A stretch of DNA of 64,000 nucleotides from Fusibacter sp. 3D3 (GCF_001748365.1 NZ_BDHH01000007.1:1-64000), one strand, 5' to 3'. Shown: positions 25,984 to 35,890, counted from the first letter of the stretch. Program-made: numbers and translations. Notes: a model not told the origin generated them from the letters alone.

Positions 25984-27162
25984 TTATCCTTTAGTAAATA
26001 CATTGCCTTTGTACTTCACTTGATTTCTCCCAGCTTCTTTAGCCGCATATAAGCCTTGATCTGCGATTTCTATAAGTGCAGAAAAATTCTTGCCATCGTA
26101 AGGATAAGTGGAAATGCCCATAGATATCGTGAATTTTGGTGCGGACTTATTTTGAATTTCTATACGCATTCTTTCTGAAATTTCAAGTGCACCAGGCGCA
26201 TTGATATGAGGCATTACAAAGACGAATTCATCACCGCCGTAGCGTCCTAAAAAATCCGTTTTCCGATTGTTGATCATAAACGCATAGGAGAGGTATTTAA
26301 GACACTCATCACCGACCATATGCCCTTTTGTGTCGTTTATTGTTTTGAATTTATCAATATCAAACATGGCAATGGAGAAAATTTTAACGGAACTGTCGTT
26401 AATTAAATCATTGATAACAGAGGTAAGTCCGTTTCGATTTAAGGCTTTTGTCATGGGATCTTTCTGAGAACTTTCTTTGATATGTTCAACTTTATCTGCC
26501 ATGACAGAAGTGCGTTTTTTTGCTTCGAATTCAACAGTTCTTTCAAACTTCCGCTCAAGATCAGCGAGTCTAACATCAATAGAAGCGCGCGACATTTTGT
26601 AAAATTTGAGCAATATGGAGATTTCGGAAAGCTGAAACACGGCATAAATTAAGAGACCAAAACTCATTAAAAAATAAGTGTGTCCATAGCTTAAAATGAT
26701 GACGCCAATAAGTGCGATCAGATAAATTTCAGATATTTCTTTGTGCATAGCTGTTTTATAATGATTGTAATTCCGAAATTGAATGAGTATGATGATTCCC
26801 ATCAGCAATATATTAGAAATATTCAAAAATTGGATGGGAATCATGAGGTTGAATCCAACCATTAGGAGCAAGACAATGCTTAAAATATATGCCAATAAGT
26901 GAAGAACACTATTTTCAATGACGCGTGTGAAAATCATAGATAGCGCTTGAACTGAAAAATATATAAATAAGGCAAGTTTATAAACGTAAAAATCACTGAG
27001 CAGTAGAGCAGAATTGGATATACCAATGATCGCAATAAACGGAATGACATCAAAATATTTTGATTTGACAAGTTTATCACTACTTCTATAAACAAAGACG
27101 TTGAAAAAATAAGAAAGTAAGAAAAGTGAAGCACTTACGTGTAAAATGTTAATTCTCTCCAT
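25984..27162 (-). CDS. Membrane-bound diguanylate cyclase (GGDEF)
   Basis: A 392-residue enzyme that makes c-di-GMP from two GTP. It begins with about six membrane helices (residues 1-185), then a short helical linker and a GGDEF domain from about residue 235. The active motif GGDEF is intact, the substrate-binding DKFKTINDTKG is present, and RKTD lies five residues before GGDEF, giving an inhibitory I-site. Membrane part has no sequence I recognise as a ligand domain. Transcribed on its own with AGGAGGC before the ATG at 27162. Confidence 0.88.
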   Translation of the reverse strand: MERINILHVSASLFLLSYFFNVFVYRSSDKLVKSKYFDVIPFIAIIGISNSALLLSDFYVYKLALFIYFSVQALSMIFTRVIENSVLHLLAYILSIVLLLMVGFNLMIPIQFLNISNILLMGIIILIQFRNYNHYKTAMHKEISEIYLIALIGVIILSYGHTYFLMSFGLLIYAVFQLSEISILLKFYKMSRASIDVRLADLERKFERTVEFEAKKRTSVMADKVEHIKESSQKDPMTKALNRNGLTSVINDLINDSSVKIFSIAMFDIDKFKTINDTKGHMVGDECLKYLSYAFMINNRKTDFLGRYGGDEFVFVMPHINAPGALEISERMRIEIQNKSAPKFTISMGISTYPYDGKNFSALIEIADQGLYAAKEAGRNQVKYKGNVFTKG

Positions 27163-27232
27163 TTAATGCCTCCTGTAAAAAATGATATAGGATAATAGTA
27201 TAAGAAAAGTCTTAAAATATCAATGTTATATT

Positions 27233-27261
27233 TTGACTTAATGGATGGCATATATTATAAT
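27233..27261 (+). promoter_or_regulatory. Promoter of asnS
   Basis: TTGACT at 27233-27238 and TATAAT at 27256-27261 with a 17-base spacer. No T-box leader is seen between it and the start codon. Confidence 0.8.
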
Positions 27262-27358
27262 TTATATGATAAAAACCATTAATAATGAACAAAAGGTGCG
27301 TATTTAGAAAATGAACCCTTTAAATTTGTAGTATAGAGCGAGAAAAATGGAGGAAAAT

Positions 27359-28750
27359 ATGAAATCAGTATTAATAAGGGAAATTTACAATGATCCAGAG
27401 CGGTATACTGGAAAACCAATACAAGTTTCTGGCTGGATTAGGACGAGTAGAGCATCAAAAACATTTGGCTTTATTGAACTCAATGATGGCACTTTTTTTA
27501 AGAATATACAAATTGTATTTGAAGAAAACCTAGAAAATTTTGATGAGATCGCGAAGCTTTCTATAGCATCTGCAATTATCATAAAAGGGGCGTTAATCTT
27601 AACACCTGATGCGAAGCAGGCTTTTGAAATAAAGGCATCTGAGATTTTCATAGAAGGACTTTCAACACCAGAATACCCACTTCAAAAGAAGAGACACACA
27701 ATGGAATATTTACGTACAATTGCACATTTAAGACCTAGGAGTAATACCTTTTCTGCTGTATTTAGAGTGAGATCAGTTGCGGCTTATGCCTTTCATAAAT
27801 TTTTTCAAGACAGAGGGTTCGTCTACGTTCACACGCCAATTGTAACAGGAAGCGATGCTGAAGGCGCAGGTGAAATGTTCAAAGTGACGACTTTAGATTT
27901 TAATGATGTGCCTCGAACTGAGGGCGGCGCTGTAGATTATTCAGAAGATTTTTTTGGAAAAGAAACGAATTTGACTGTGAGTGGACAATTAGAAGCCGAA
28001 ACATTTGCACTTGCATTTAGAGAAGTTTATACCTTTGGTCCGACGTTCAGGGCTGAGAACTCTAATACTAAAAGACATGCGGCAGAGTTTTGGATGATTG
28101 AACCTGAAATTGCGTTTGCCGATTTAACGGACAATATGACATTGGCAGAAGATATGGTGAAGTATGTAATTTCATATGTTATGGCACATTGCCCAGAAGA
28201 AATGGAGTTTTTTAACACAAGAATTGATAAAGGTTTATTAGAACGCCTTAATCATGTGGCAACATCTGATTTTGGAAGAGTAACTTATACAGAGGCCGTG
28301 GAGGCTTTAAAACAATCAGGTGTAGAATTTGAGTATCCAATTTTCTGGGGCGCTGATTTACAGACTGAACATGAACGCTATTTGACAGAAGAGGTTTATA
28401 AGAGACCTGTGTTCGTCATTGACTATCCCAAAGGCATTAAATCTTTTTACATGAGAGTAAATGATGATCAAAAGACTGTTGCGGCGATGGATCTTCTCGT
28501 TCCAGGTGTTGGCGAGTTAATCGGAGGTTCACAAAGAGAAGAACGGATGGATGTGCTGCTCAGTAGAATTAGTGAATTAGGCCTAAATGAAGAAGACTAC
28601 TGGTGGTACCTTGAGTTGAGAAAATATGGCGGTACAAGACATGCTGGTTATGGCTTGGGTTTTGAGCGCATGATTATGTATCTAACAGGGATGGGCAATA
28701 TCAGAGATGTCGTGCCTTTCCCAAGAACGGTTAAAAGCGCAGAATTTTAA
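27359..28750 (+). CDS. asnS: Asparaginyl-tRNA synthetase
   Basis: A 463-residue class IIb aminoacyl-tRNA synthetase. The N-terminal OB-fold anticodon-binding domain is about residues 1-110 ([20 protein letters not shown]). Class II motifs follow: motif 2 as [21 protein letters not shown] and motif 3 as [15 protein letters not shown]. The AsnRS-type separation from AspRS is seen from the lack of a GAD insert. The in-frame ATG at 27347 is less likely than the one at 27359, because GGAGG lies between them. A terminator follows at 28805. Confidence 0.95.
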   Translation: MKSVLIREIYNDPERYTGKPIQVSGWIRTSRASKTFGFIELNDGTFFKNIQIVFEENLENFDEIAKLSIASAIIIKGALILTPDAKQAFEIKASEIFIEGLSTPEYPLQKKRHTMEYLRTIAHLRPRSNTFSAVFRVRSVAAYAFHKFFQDRGFVYVHTPIVTGSDAEGAGEMFKVTTLDFNDVPRTEGGAVDYSEDFFGKETNLTVSGQLEAETFALAFREVYTFGPTFRAENSNTKRHAAEFWMIEPEIAFADLTDNMTLAEDMVKYVISYVMAHCPEEMEFFNTRIDKGLLERLNHVATSDFGRVTYTEAVEALKQSGVEFEYPIFWGADLQTEHERYLTEEVYKRPVFVIDYPKGIKSFYMRVNDDQKTVAAMDLLVPGVGELIGGSQREERMDVLLSRISELGLNEEDYWWYLELRKYGGTRHAGYGLGFERMIMYLTGMGNIRDVVPFPRTVKSAEF

Positions 28751-28804
28751 CCCAGATACGGTGCTATATGATTTGAAACAGTAAACTCTATAAAAACAAA
28801 TTGT

Positions 28805-28857
28805 AAGGGCACTACGCGTAACTTCACTCATAAGTTATACGTAGTGCCCCTTTTTTT
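28805..28857 (+). terminator. Terminator after asnS
   Basis: GGGCACTACGCGTAACTT pairs with AAGTTATACGTAGTGCCC around a seven-base loop, followed by TTTTTTT. Confidence 0.93.
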
Positions 28858-28887
28858 AAGTGTGCTATGAGTGTTGCGTAAGATTTG

Positions 28888-28923
28888 GATTCGTGTGAAA
28901 CTGGCTTTTAACACTCTAACCCT
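28888..28923 (+). repeat. Partial copy of the 32.5-kb palindrome arm
   Basis: The stretch TGTGAAACTGGCTTTTAACACTCTAACCC resembles the right end of the palindromic element at 32615-32644 (GCGAAACTGACTTTTGACACCCTAACC), with a few substitutions. It lacks the inverted left arm. It lies between asnS and a diguanylate cyclase gene. Confidence 0.55.
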
Positions 28924-29005
28924 AATTTATTTTTTTAAGCATGATTTCATGTGCCATAAAATGTGTATATATTAATAAGGGCATAAATAAGTGGGGGGAA
29001 GCTAT

Positions 29006-30976
29006 ATGAAATGTAATAATAAATGTCTTGTAAATATGATACTGATTATATTATTGATTATAGCAAGTGTAATTCAACTTAATAGTGCTTACGTACAAGA
29101 AATGTCTGAAATTAATTTAAGAAGCGTTTATATCAGTCGAAATTTAGATGAACTCTTGGTTTCATCTATACAACAACTTGAGTTGTTGGGCAGTCAAATA
29201 ACGGGGATTATGTCTGATCATCAGTATGCATATAAAGAAAATTTATACAAGGAGGGAGAGAACTATGAAGTACTTGGAAAATCAGTCTCCTTAATTGGAA
29301 TTGCAGAAAACAAAGAACTCAAACAAGAAGTAAAAGATGAAATTGCTAATATTCTTACCTTTGAAGCTTCATTTGTTAAAATTAAACAGAATTTAGCCAA
29401 TATTGAATGGCTTTATTATTTGTCTCAAAATAATTTTATTACGATTTATCCGAAGACAACTCACAAAGCGAATACAATAATTCCAGTGACTTATGATTTT
29501 GAATTTTTTCAGATCGTCTCACCTCAAATGGATCCTAATAAACACGTTAAATTCACGAAAGTCTATGAAGATCAATTAGGCAAAGGGTCTATGATCACTA
29601 TCTCAATGCCAATTTACAAAAAAGATCAGTTTATAGGTGCTTTATCAATTGACTATACACTGGAAGGGTTGTCAGATCTTTTAAAGTTTGAATCCAATGA
29701 AATGATGAACTATGTGTTGATCAATGAATATGACCAAGTAATTGCAACGAGCAACAACATCGTTGAAGGCAAATATCAAGAAACAGATGCTTATTTAAAT
29801 TCCAAATATGGTATCGACTTAAAAGAAGTTGAAAGAAGAAAACATGAGCTTTTTACCAATGGAGATTATTACATTATGATTATTCCGCTGGCAGATGTGC
29901 CTTTTGAGGTGTATGTCATCGTTAATAGAATGACGTTTTATATTACTGTATTGAGTAAAATACTGCCGATTATCATTTCTTTATTGGGTATAATCATCAT
30001 ATTAAGCCTCTATTTTAAAACGATTAATATCAACGACTCTTTGGAAAAAAGTGAAAGAAAATTCAAATATGTATTTGATCAATCCGCTGCCTATGCCGTT
30101 ATTTTAGATTCAAGTGGGAATATTGTCTATGCAAACCAGCAAGCTCTAAATATGATTGGTAGAAATATTGAAGATATAAGAGGTCAATATTTTTCTAATG
30201 CAATGTGGTGGGCATATTCTTTAGACTTGAATTTGTTTATTGACGAAGCGATTAAGGAAGTCATAAACGGCTTTTCCATAAAAAAAGATGTGATTTTAAG
30301 AGATATACACAAAAAAGAGCATGTGTACACGTTGTCGATGTTTGGCATCAGAGATGATTTTGGAAATCTTGATTATATTGCAACAACAGGCAATGAAATT
30401 ACTGATCGAATAGAGATGGAAAGCAAGCTAGAAGGTTTATCTAAGACGGATTTACTAACCCAGACTTTTAACAGAAGAGGGATGTATGAAATCTTGGATC
30501 AAAGTGTGAATCTCTATAAGAGAAAACAAACGCCTTTCGTCATTTTGATTTGTGATATCGATTTCTTTAAAAATGTGAATGATATGTACGGTCATATGGT
30601 TGGCGATGAAATCTTGTCAGGGCTTGTATTACTGTTAAAAAAATCGGCTAGACCTTATGATGTGGTTGGAAGGTGGGGTGGTGAAGAATTCACCATATTG
30701 CTACAAGATACGACTGAAGAAGAAGGTGTCATCGTGGCGGAACGTATAAGGCGAGCGGTCTCTCAACATCCTTTTAAAAGTGATTTGACGGATCACGTGA
30801 TTTACATCAGTTTGACAATTGGACTCAAGTCATATGAACCGGATTTCGACATTAGACAAATATTAAAGATGGCAGATGATGCTTTATATCATGGGAAGAA
30901 AAACGGCAGAAATCAAGTCGTCAATTATGTAAGCATGATAGGTAAGACAGATGCTGTTGATAAAGATGAACTTTGA
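29006..30976 (+). CDS. Membrane sensor diguanylate cyclase (Cache-PAS-GGDEF)
   Basis: A 656-residue sensor. An N-terminal membrane helix (about residues 9-28) and a second at about 316-337 flank an extracellular region of about 285 residues that has a dCache-like layout. A PAS domain (about 350-470, with YAVILDSSGNIVYANQQALN) follows and then a GGDEF domain (about 480-645) with the active GGEEF motif and RPYD five residues before it (I-site). It would thus make c-di-GMP in response to an outside signal, the nature of which cannot be read. The start at 29006 is favoured by GGGGGGAAGCT. Confidence 0.87.
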   Translation: MKCNNKCLVNMILIILLIIASVIQLNSAYVQEMSEINLRSVYISRNLDELLVSSIQQLELLGSQITGIMSDHQYAYKENLYKEGENYEVLGKSVSLIGIAENKELKQEVKDEIANILTFEASFVKIKQNLANIEWLYYLSQNNFITIYPKTTHKANTIIPVTYDFEFFQIVSPQMDPNKHVKFTKVYEDQLGKGSMITISMPIYKKDQFIGALSIDYTLEGLSDLLKFESNEMMNYVLINEYDQVIATSNNIVEGKYQETDAYLNSKYGIDLKEVERRKHELFTNGDYYIMIIPLADVPFEVYVIVNRMTFYITVLSKILPIIISLLGIIIILSLYFKTININDSLEKSERKFKYVFDQSAAYAVILDSSGNIVYANQQALNMIGRNIEDIRGQYFSNAMWWAYSLDLNLFIDEAIKEVINGFSIKKDVILRDIHKKEHVYTLSMFGIRDDFGNLDYIATTGNEITDRIEMESKLEGLSKTDLLTQTFNRRGMYEILDQSVNLYKRKQTPFVILICDIDFFKNVNDMYGHMVGDEILSGLVLLLKKSARPYDVVGRWGGEEFTILLQDTTEEEGVIVAERIRRAVSQHPFKSDLTDHVIYISLTIGLKSYEPDFDIRQILKMADDALYHGKKNGRNQVVNYVSMIGKTDAVDKDEL

Positions 30977-30990
30977 GCAATGTAATTTTT

Positions 30991-31032
30991 GTAAGTTGGT
31001 GAAAGTAAGTTGGTGAAAGTAAGTTGGTTATG
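30991..31032 (+). repeat. Short tandem repeat before map
   Basis: GTAAGTTGGTGAAA is repeated in tandem at 30991-31004 and 31005-31018 and partly a third time (GTAAGTTGGTT). It lies in the 70-base gap before map. Confidence 0.85.
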
Positions 31033-31046
31033 AATAGAGGCGGTTT

Positions 31047-31799
31047 ATGATAGCGAAGACAGAAGCAGAAAAAGAGGCATTGGCGCATATTGGGAGAATA
31101 GTGGCTGAAGTGCGAGATACTATGATTGAAAGTGTCAGAGTGGGTATGACAACAAAAGAGCTTGACGAAATAGGTGGGGCGATATTAAATCAATATGGCG
31201 CTATGTCAGCCCCAATTGTAGATTATGATTTCCCAGGCTATACGTGTATTAGTGTGAACCAGACTGCAGCGCACGGCATTCCAAGTCATTACCAATTAAC
31301 AGAAGGTGATCTGTTAAATATTGATGTCTCGGCTACCCTTGATGGGTTTTATGCGGATACGGGTAAGAGCATCGTCGTGGGTGAAAAAACAGAGCCGCAA
31401 TCAATGAAAGAGGCTCTGTGTCAGGTTGCTTATGAAGCGCTGATGGCGGGGATATCTGCAGCAAAACCGGGAAATCGAATCAATGATATTGGAAAAGCCA
31501 TATTTGAGACTGCTAAAGCAAATGGTTTCACAGTGATTATGAATTTAACGGGACATGGGATTGGAAAAGCTTTGCATGAAAAGCCTCAAGCTATATCTAA
31601 TTATTACTGCAAAAGTGAAAATGATAAAATTGTGGTTGGAGAAGTACTTGCCATTGAAACCTTTATCTCCAATCGTTCCAACATGGTAAGGGAAGCCACC
31701 GATGGATGGGCTTTGAAGACTGTTGATGGCGGATTAGTCGCTCAGTTTGAGCATACCATTATTGTGCAAGAAGAAGGTTCGATTATTACGACTGTATAG
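31047..31799 (+). CDS. map: Methionine aminopeptidase, type I
   Basis: A 250-residue metalloprotease removing the N-terminal methionine of new proteins. Metal ligands are visible in the order expected: the pair Asp (IDVSATLDGFYADTG, about residues 92-106), His in LTGHGIGKALHEKP (about 168-181) and the Glu residues in VLAIETF and FEHTIIV. The full-length single domain is the type I bacterial form without an N-terminal SH3-like extension. GAGGCGG ribosome binding site. A short tandem repeat lies upstream. Confidence 0.93.
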   Translation: MIAKTEAEKEALAHIGRIVAEVRDTMIESVRVGMTTKELDEIGGAILNQYGAMSAPIVDYDFPGYTCISVNQTAAHGIPSHYQLTEGDLLNIDVSATLDGFYADTGKSIVVGEKTEPQSMKEALCQVAYEALMAGISAAKPGNRINDIGKAIFETAKANGFTVIMNLTGHGIGKALHEKPQAISNYYCKSENDKIVVGEVLAIETFISNRSNMVREATDGWALKTVDGGLVAQFEHTIIVQEEGSIITTV

Positions 31800-31808
31800 T
31801 ATGGCTTT

Positions 31809-32483
31809 CTAGGTTTCTTGTTCTGATCTTTTGAGTTCCACTTTGAGAATACCCACCAAGGATTCTAACTTGTGAATAATATCAATGTTTTTGATACCAT
31901 AAGGCGGAATATAATCAATCTCAATGACGGTGTGATTGTTTATAGCCTCATGTGAGAGTGTCACTTTGTTTATGCGACAATTGTATTCTCCTAAGATTAA
32001 TGTAATCGTACCAAGGCGTTCTGGTGCATCATCTGTTGAAATGAGTAAAGTGAATAAGCGCTTTGCTCGGGTTAGTTTTTTTTCGATTTGTGAAAAAGTT
32101 TTAAGTGTTATGAGCATAATAACCGCTGTGATAAGGGCTATTAGATAATAACCTGCGCCTACAACCAAACCAATGCAAGCGATAGACCACAGACTGGCGG
32201 CTGTGGTTAAGCCTTTAACAGTGGCGCCTTCTTTGATAATTGTTCCAGCGCCTAAAAAACCGATTCCACTGATGACTTGAGCGCCAAGTCTTGTGGGATC
32301 CATGTTGATATGTGTTGCCGCGAGTAAAAGGTTTACATCCATTATGATGGCTGAAGCGACACACACTAAAATGTGTGTTCTAAACCCTGCGGGTCGGTTG
32401 ATGACTTCACGCTCAAAGCCGATAAGGCCCCCGATAAAGGTTGCAAAGAGTATTTTGATGATGGATTCAAAATTTAATGTCAT
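31809..32483 (-). CDS. MgtC/SapB family membrane protein
   Basis: A 224-residue protein of the MgtC family, with five hydrophobic helices in the first 140 residues (starting LFATFIGGLIGFEREV and QVISGIGFLGAGTIIKEG, the family signature) and an ACT-like soluble C-terminal domain. Members affect magnesium-limited growth and ATP synthase activity in some bacteria; others have no known role. The start at 32483 has GGGGGAAACT ahead; an upstream TTG at 32495 is less likely. It lies convergently beside map. Confidence 0.88.
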   Translation of the reverse strand: MTLNFESIIKILFATFIGGLIGFEREVINRPAGFRTHILVCVASAIIMDVNLLLAATHINMDPTRLGAQVISGIGFLGAGTIIKEGATVKGLTTAASLWSIACIGLVVGAGYYLIALITAVIMLITLKTFSQIEKKLTRAKRLFTLLISTDDAPERLGTITLILGEYNCRINKVTLSHEAINNHTVIEIDYIPPYGIKNIDIIHKLESLVGILKVELKRSEQET

Positions 32484-32524
32484 AGTTTCCCCCAAAAATA
32501 AAAAATTATAAAATAGAATATAAG

Positions 32525-32644
32525 GGTTAGGGTGTCAAATCTAAAAGTTGAGCAACCCTCTACCCTATGATATCGTTTACGAGAAGTACGCGATAAAGCA
32601 TAGGGTAGAGGGTTAATGCGAAACTGACTTTTGACACCCTAACC
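32525..32644. repeat. 120-bp nested palindrome
   Basis: An outer 15-bp inverted repeat, GGTTAGGGTGTCAAA (32525-32539) with TTTGACACCCTAACC (32630-32644), encloses an inner 16-bp repeat, AACCCTCTACCCTATG (32554-32569) with CATAGGGTAGAGGGTT (32599-32614). The central loop also has TATCG/CGATA. It lies between the divergent MgtC and DUF1294 genes. There is no T-run, so it is not a plain terminator. It could be a miniature mobile element or a structured RNA. Confidence 0.88.
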
Positions 32645-32725
32645 ATATAAGCTTTATTATACTATTATTTATGCTCTATTTAAACGGGTAATAATCAGGA
32701 AAAATAAATCATCAAGGAGATTTTC

Positions 32726-33007
32726 ATGAATTTTAAGTATGTAATTGTGGCTTTGACCGTCATTAATGTGATGAGTTTTGTTATGTTTGGACTCGATAAG
32801 TTTTTTGCCGTTAAAGGAAAATGGCGCATACGTGAAGTGACACTTCTGAGTATGTCTGTAATTGGTGGCGGTATCGGCAGTTTGATAGGAATGGTTTTGT
32901 TTAAGCATAAGCTTTCAAAGCGTCCTTTTAGAATTATAATTCCTTTGACAATTTTGTTGTATTGGTGCGGATGCGTTTATGTTATATGGAATATTCCAAA
33001 GCTATGA
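32726..33007 (+). CDS. DUF1294 membrane protein
   Basis: A 93-residue membrane protein of the DUF1294 family. The conserved region MFGLDKFFAVKGKWRIREVTLL near residues 20-41 is the family hallmark, followed by GGGIGSLIGMVLFKHKLSK. Three or four short hydrophobic segments span the rest. Function unknown. An AAGGAGATTTTC ribosome binding site fits the ATG. The stop lies 64 bases before ftcD, so co-transcription is possible. Confidence 0.87.
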   Translation: MNFKYVIVALTVINVMSFVMFGLDKFFAVKGKWRIREVTLLSMSVIGGGIGSLIGMVLFKHKLSKRPFRIIIPLTILLYWCGCVYVIWNIPKL

Positions 33008-33071
33008 GTGGACGTTAAATAGACGACAATTTCATATACTGGTGTTAATCAATATTTTGGAGGCCAATAAG

Positions 33072-33965
33072 ATGAATAAAATAATTCAATGTGTACCAAA
33101 TTTTAGTGAAGGTAGAGATTTAGATAAAATTGAGCAAATCGTTTCTGCATTTAGAGGAAAAAATGGCGTTAAGTTGTTAGATTATAGCAATGATGAAGAT
33201 CACAATAGAGTCGTTGTGACTTTAGTTGGAGAACCAGAACCTTTAAAAGCTGCAATTGTTGAGGCTGTAGGAACTGCAATCCGCTTAATTGATATGACGA
33301 AACATGAAGGTCAACATCCTAGAATGGGAGCAGTAGATGTTATTCCCTTTATTCCAATTAAAAATGTGACGATGGATGAATGTATTGAACTTTCAAAAAG
33401 TGTTGCACAGGCACTTTACGAAACTTATGAATTGCCAAGTTTCTTATATGAAAAATCAGCATCAGCACCTCATAGAGAAAACCTTGCAAAACTTAGAAAA
33501 GGCCAATTTGAGGGTATGGGCGAAAAGGTAAAAGAAGAAGAGTGGAAACCAGATTTTGGTGTTGCTATTCATAAAACTGCTGGCATTACCGCAATAGGTG
33601 CTAGAATGCCTCTTGTTGCATTTAATGTGAATTTGAATACAAGTGATATTGAGATTGCAAATAAAATTGCTAAAAACGTGAGACATTTAAGCGGTGGCTT
33701 AAGATATTGTAAAGCAATCGGTATTGAACTTGAAGATAGAGGTATTGTACAAGTTTCTATGAACATGACTGATTTTACCAAAACACCACTTTATAGAGCG
33801 TTTGAACTCATCAAAATTGAAGCGATGAGATATGGCGTTAGCATCGTTGGCAGTGAAATTATTGGACTTGTGCCAATGGATGCCTTAATTGGAACAGCAG
33901 AATTCTACCTTGGTGTCGAAGATTTTTCGTACGAGCAAGTTTTAGAAAAAAGAATTATGGAGTAA
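33072..33965 (+). CDS. ftcD: Glutamate formimidoyltransferase
   Basis: A 298-residue enzyme that moves the formimino group of formiminoglutamate to tetrahydrofolate. The start of the protein, CVPNFSEGRDL, is the family signature, followed by the conserved SNDEDHNRVVVT and EGQHPRMGAVDVIPF blocks. Bacterial single-domain form, without the cyclodeaminase fused as in mammals; that domain is encoded separately as fchA 1.3 kb on. Open frame reaches 32979, but the ATG at 33072 has GGAGGCCAATAAG ahead. Gene order is ftcD-hutI-fchA. Confidence 0.93.
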   Translation: MNKIIQCVPNFSEGRDLDKIEQIVSAFRGKNGVKLLDYSNDEDHNRVVVTLVGEPEPLKAAIVEAVGTAIRLIDMTKHEGQHPRMGAVDVIPFIPIKNVTMDECIELSKSVAQALYETYELPSFLYEKSASAPHRENLAKLRKGQFEGMGEKVKEEEWKPDFGVAIHKTAGITAIGARMPLVAFNVNLNTSDIEIANKIAKNVRHLSGGLRYCKAIGIELEDRGIVQVSMNMTDFTKTPLYRAFELIKIEAMRYGVSIVGSEIIGLVPMDALIGTAEFYLGVEDFSYEQVLEKRIME

Positions 33966-35240
33966 ATGATGAAAAAGGGAAATATGATTATTTCGGGTGC
34001 AGCTGAGCTTGTAACTTGTAGTGGGTTTAAAGGTAAAGCTGGGGCAGAAATGAATGATTTAAAGGTTATAAATGATGCCTCCATTGTTATTGAAGGTGGG
34101 TTGATTAAAAGCATCACTAAAGACAAGGTCGATCTTGCAAACTATGAAAAGATGGGGTATGAAATCATTGATGCCACTGGAAAATGTGTCTTGCCTGGTT
34201 TTGTGGATTCACATACACATTTTATCTTTGGTGGGTATCGCCAAGATGAATACGATTGGCGTCTTAGAGGACAGAGCTACATGGAGATCATGTCAAAGGG
34301 TGGCGGCATTGTAAATTCAGTTGAAGGTACAAAAAATGCTTCTTTTGAAGACCTTTATGCAGTCGGCATTAAACGCTTAAACAGTATGGCGAGATTTGGT
34401 GTGACAACTGTGGAGGGGAAAAGTGGGTATGGCCTTGATCTTGATACTGAGATCAAACAGCTTGAAGTGATGAAGCGCCTAAATGAAGTCCATTCACTCG
34501 ATATTGTGCCCACCTTTTTAGGGCCTCATGCACGCCCAAAGACTCATAAAGAGAAGCCTGATGAATTTATTGACTATATGATTGAAACGGTCTTGCCTGT
34601 GGTTGTAGAACAAAAGCTTGCGATTTTTGCGGATATATTTTGTGAAGAGAATGTCTTCTCAATTGAGCAGAGCAGACGCTTTTTAAATGCGGCAAAGGCA
34701 AAAGGCCTTAAACTCAAAATCCATGCAGATGAAATTGTAAGATTGGGGGGGGCAGAACTTGCGGCAGAGCTCGGTGCGATATCGGCGGATCATTTGCTTC
34801 AAGCTTCAGATGAAGGGATTAGAAGTATGCAAGAAGCTGGTGTTGTAACGACTTTGCTACCTTGTACAGCCTTTAGTCTTAAAGAGGACTATGCCAGAGC
34901 AAGAGATATGATAAATTCAGAATGTATTGTAGCACTTGCAACTGATTTTAACCCTGGGAGTTGTTTTACAGAATCCATTCCACTTCTAATTGCACTTGCA
35001 ACAAATCAAATGGGGATGACCATTGAAGAAACTATAACGGCGCTTACCATCAATGGTGCTGCGGCACTTGGAAGAGCAGCTCAAGTTGGCAGTATAGATG
35101 TGGGTAAACGTGCAGATTTGGTTATTCATGAATTTCCATCTTATAAATTTTTACCTTACCATATTGCAGTGAGCACAGTGGAAAAGGTGATTAAAAACGG
35201 TGTTAAAATCATTGACCTCTATTATGATCAACCGTTATAA
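33966..35240 (+). CDS. hutI: Imidazolonepropionase
   Basis: A 424-residue metal-dependent amidohydrolase that opens imidazolonepropionate to formiminoglutamate. Metal-binding motif VDSHTHFIFGG is near residues 80-90; the other zinc ligands are in LKIHADEIV (about residues 255-263), SADHLLQASD (near 276) and DFNPG. The frame starts at ATGATG right after ftcD; the first codon is used here. Its product is the substrate of the preceding gene, so order of action is hutI then ftcD then fchA. Confidence 0.94.
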   Translation: MMKKGNMIISGAAELVTCSGFKGKAGAEMNDLKVINDASIVIEGGLIKSITKDKVDLANYEKMGYEIIDATGKCVLPGFVDSHTHFIFGGYRQDEYDWRLRGQSYMEIMSKGGGIVNSVEGTKNASFEDLYAVGIKRLNSMARFGVTTVEGKSGYGLDLDTEIKQLEVMKRLNEVHSLDIVPTFLGPHARPKTHKEKPDEFIDYMIETVLPVVVEQKLAIFADIFCEENVFSIEQSRRFLNAAKAKGLKLKIHADEIVRLGGAELAAELGAISADHLLQASDEGIRSMQEAGVVTTLLPCTAFSLKEDYARARDMINSECIVALATDFNPGSCFTESIPLLIALATNQMGMTIEETITALTINGAAALGRAAQVGSIDVGKRADLVIHEFPSYKFLPYHIAVSTVEKVIKNGVKIIDLYYDQPL

Positions 35241-35272
35241 TCAGTATAATGAACTTAACAAAGGAGAAGACC

Positions 35273-35890
35273 ATGTTAAAAGACTTATATTTACAAGAAT
35301 TTCTTGATAAAACAGAATCAAACGACCCAGTGCCGGGTGGTGGCAGCATTGCGGCGTTATCATCTGCCTTAGCTTCGGCGTTATCAGCAATGGTTGCCAA
35401 TTTAACGATTGGTAAAAAAAATTACGAAGATGTTTCAGATGAAATGAAAGTAATTGCGGAGAAAATGAGTGCATTTAAACAAGCATTTGTATTGATGATT
35501 GATAAAGATGCCAACTCATTTGACAAGGTCATGAAAGCCTATAAGCTTCCAAAAGAAACCGATGCTGAAAAAGCGGAAAGAAGTAGACTGATCCAAGAGG
35601 GGATGGCTTATGCAGCCAGCGTACCACTTGAAGTCGCTGAAAAGACAGCAGAATTATTTGAATTGATCGAAGTATTGGTTCAAAAGGGCAATAAAAATGC
35701 CCAAACAGATGCACTTGTTTCTGCAATGATGGCAAGAACGGCTATTCTTTCAGCACTTTATAACGTCAAGATTAACTTGAGTTCAATTAAAGATGAAACT
35801 TTCGTTAAAACTACGACGGAGAAGGTAAAAGCACTTGAAAAATTAGCTGTGGAGAAAGAAACCTATATATTAGGCCTTTCTGAGTTATAA
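35273..35890 (+). CDS. fchA: Formimidotetrahydrofolate cyclodeaminase
   Basis: A 205-residue enzyme that turns formimino-tetrahydrofolate into methenyl-tetrahydrofolate and ammonia. The N-terminal motif NDPVPGGGSIAALSSALASALS-like is the family mark, split here between residues 18 and 40. All-helical protein of the FTCD_C family. It follows hutI by 32 bases with AAGGAGAAGACC ahead of the ATG at 35273; an in-frame ATG at 35249 lacks such a site. Product feeds the folate one-carbon pool. Confidence 0.92.
   Translation: MLKDLYLQEFLDKTESNDPVPGGGSIAALSSALASALSAMVANLTIGKKNYEDVSDEMKVIAEKMSAFKQAFVLMIDKDANSFDKVMKAYKLPKETDAEKAERSRLIQEGMAYAASVPLEVAEKTAELFELIEVLVQKGNKNAQTDALVSAMMARTAILSALYNVKINLSSIKDETFVKTTTEKVKALEKLAVEKETYILGLSEL

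Noticed and set aside
27262-27358. Possible T-box leader before asnS
   Set aside because: No T-box sequence or specifier loop can be seen, and the gap between promoter and start is under 100 bases.
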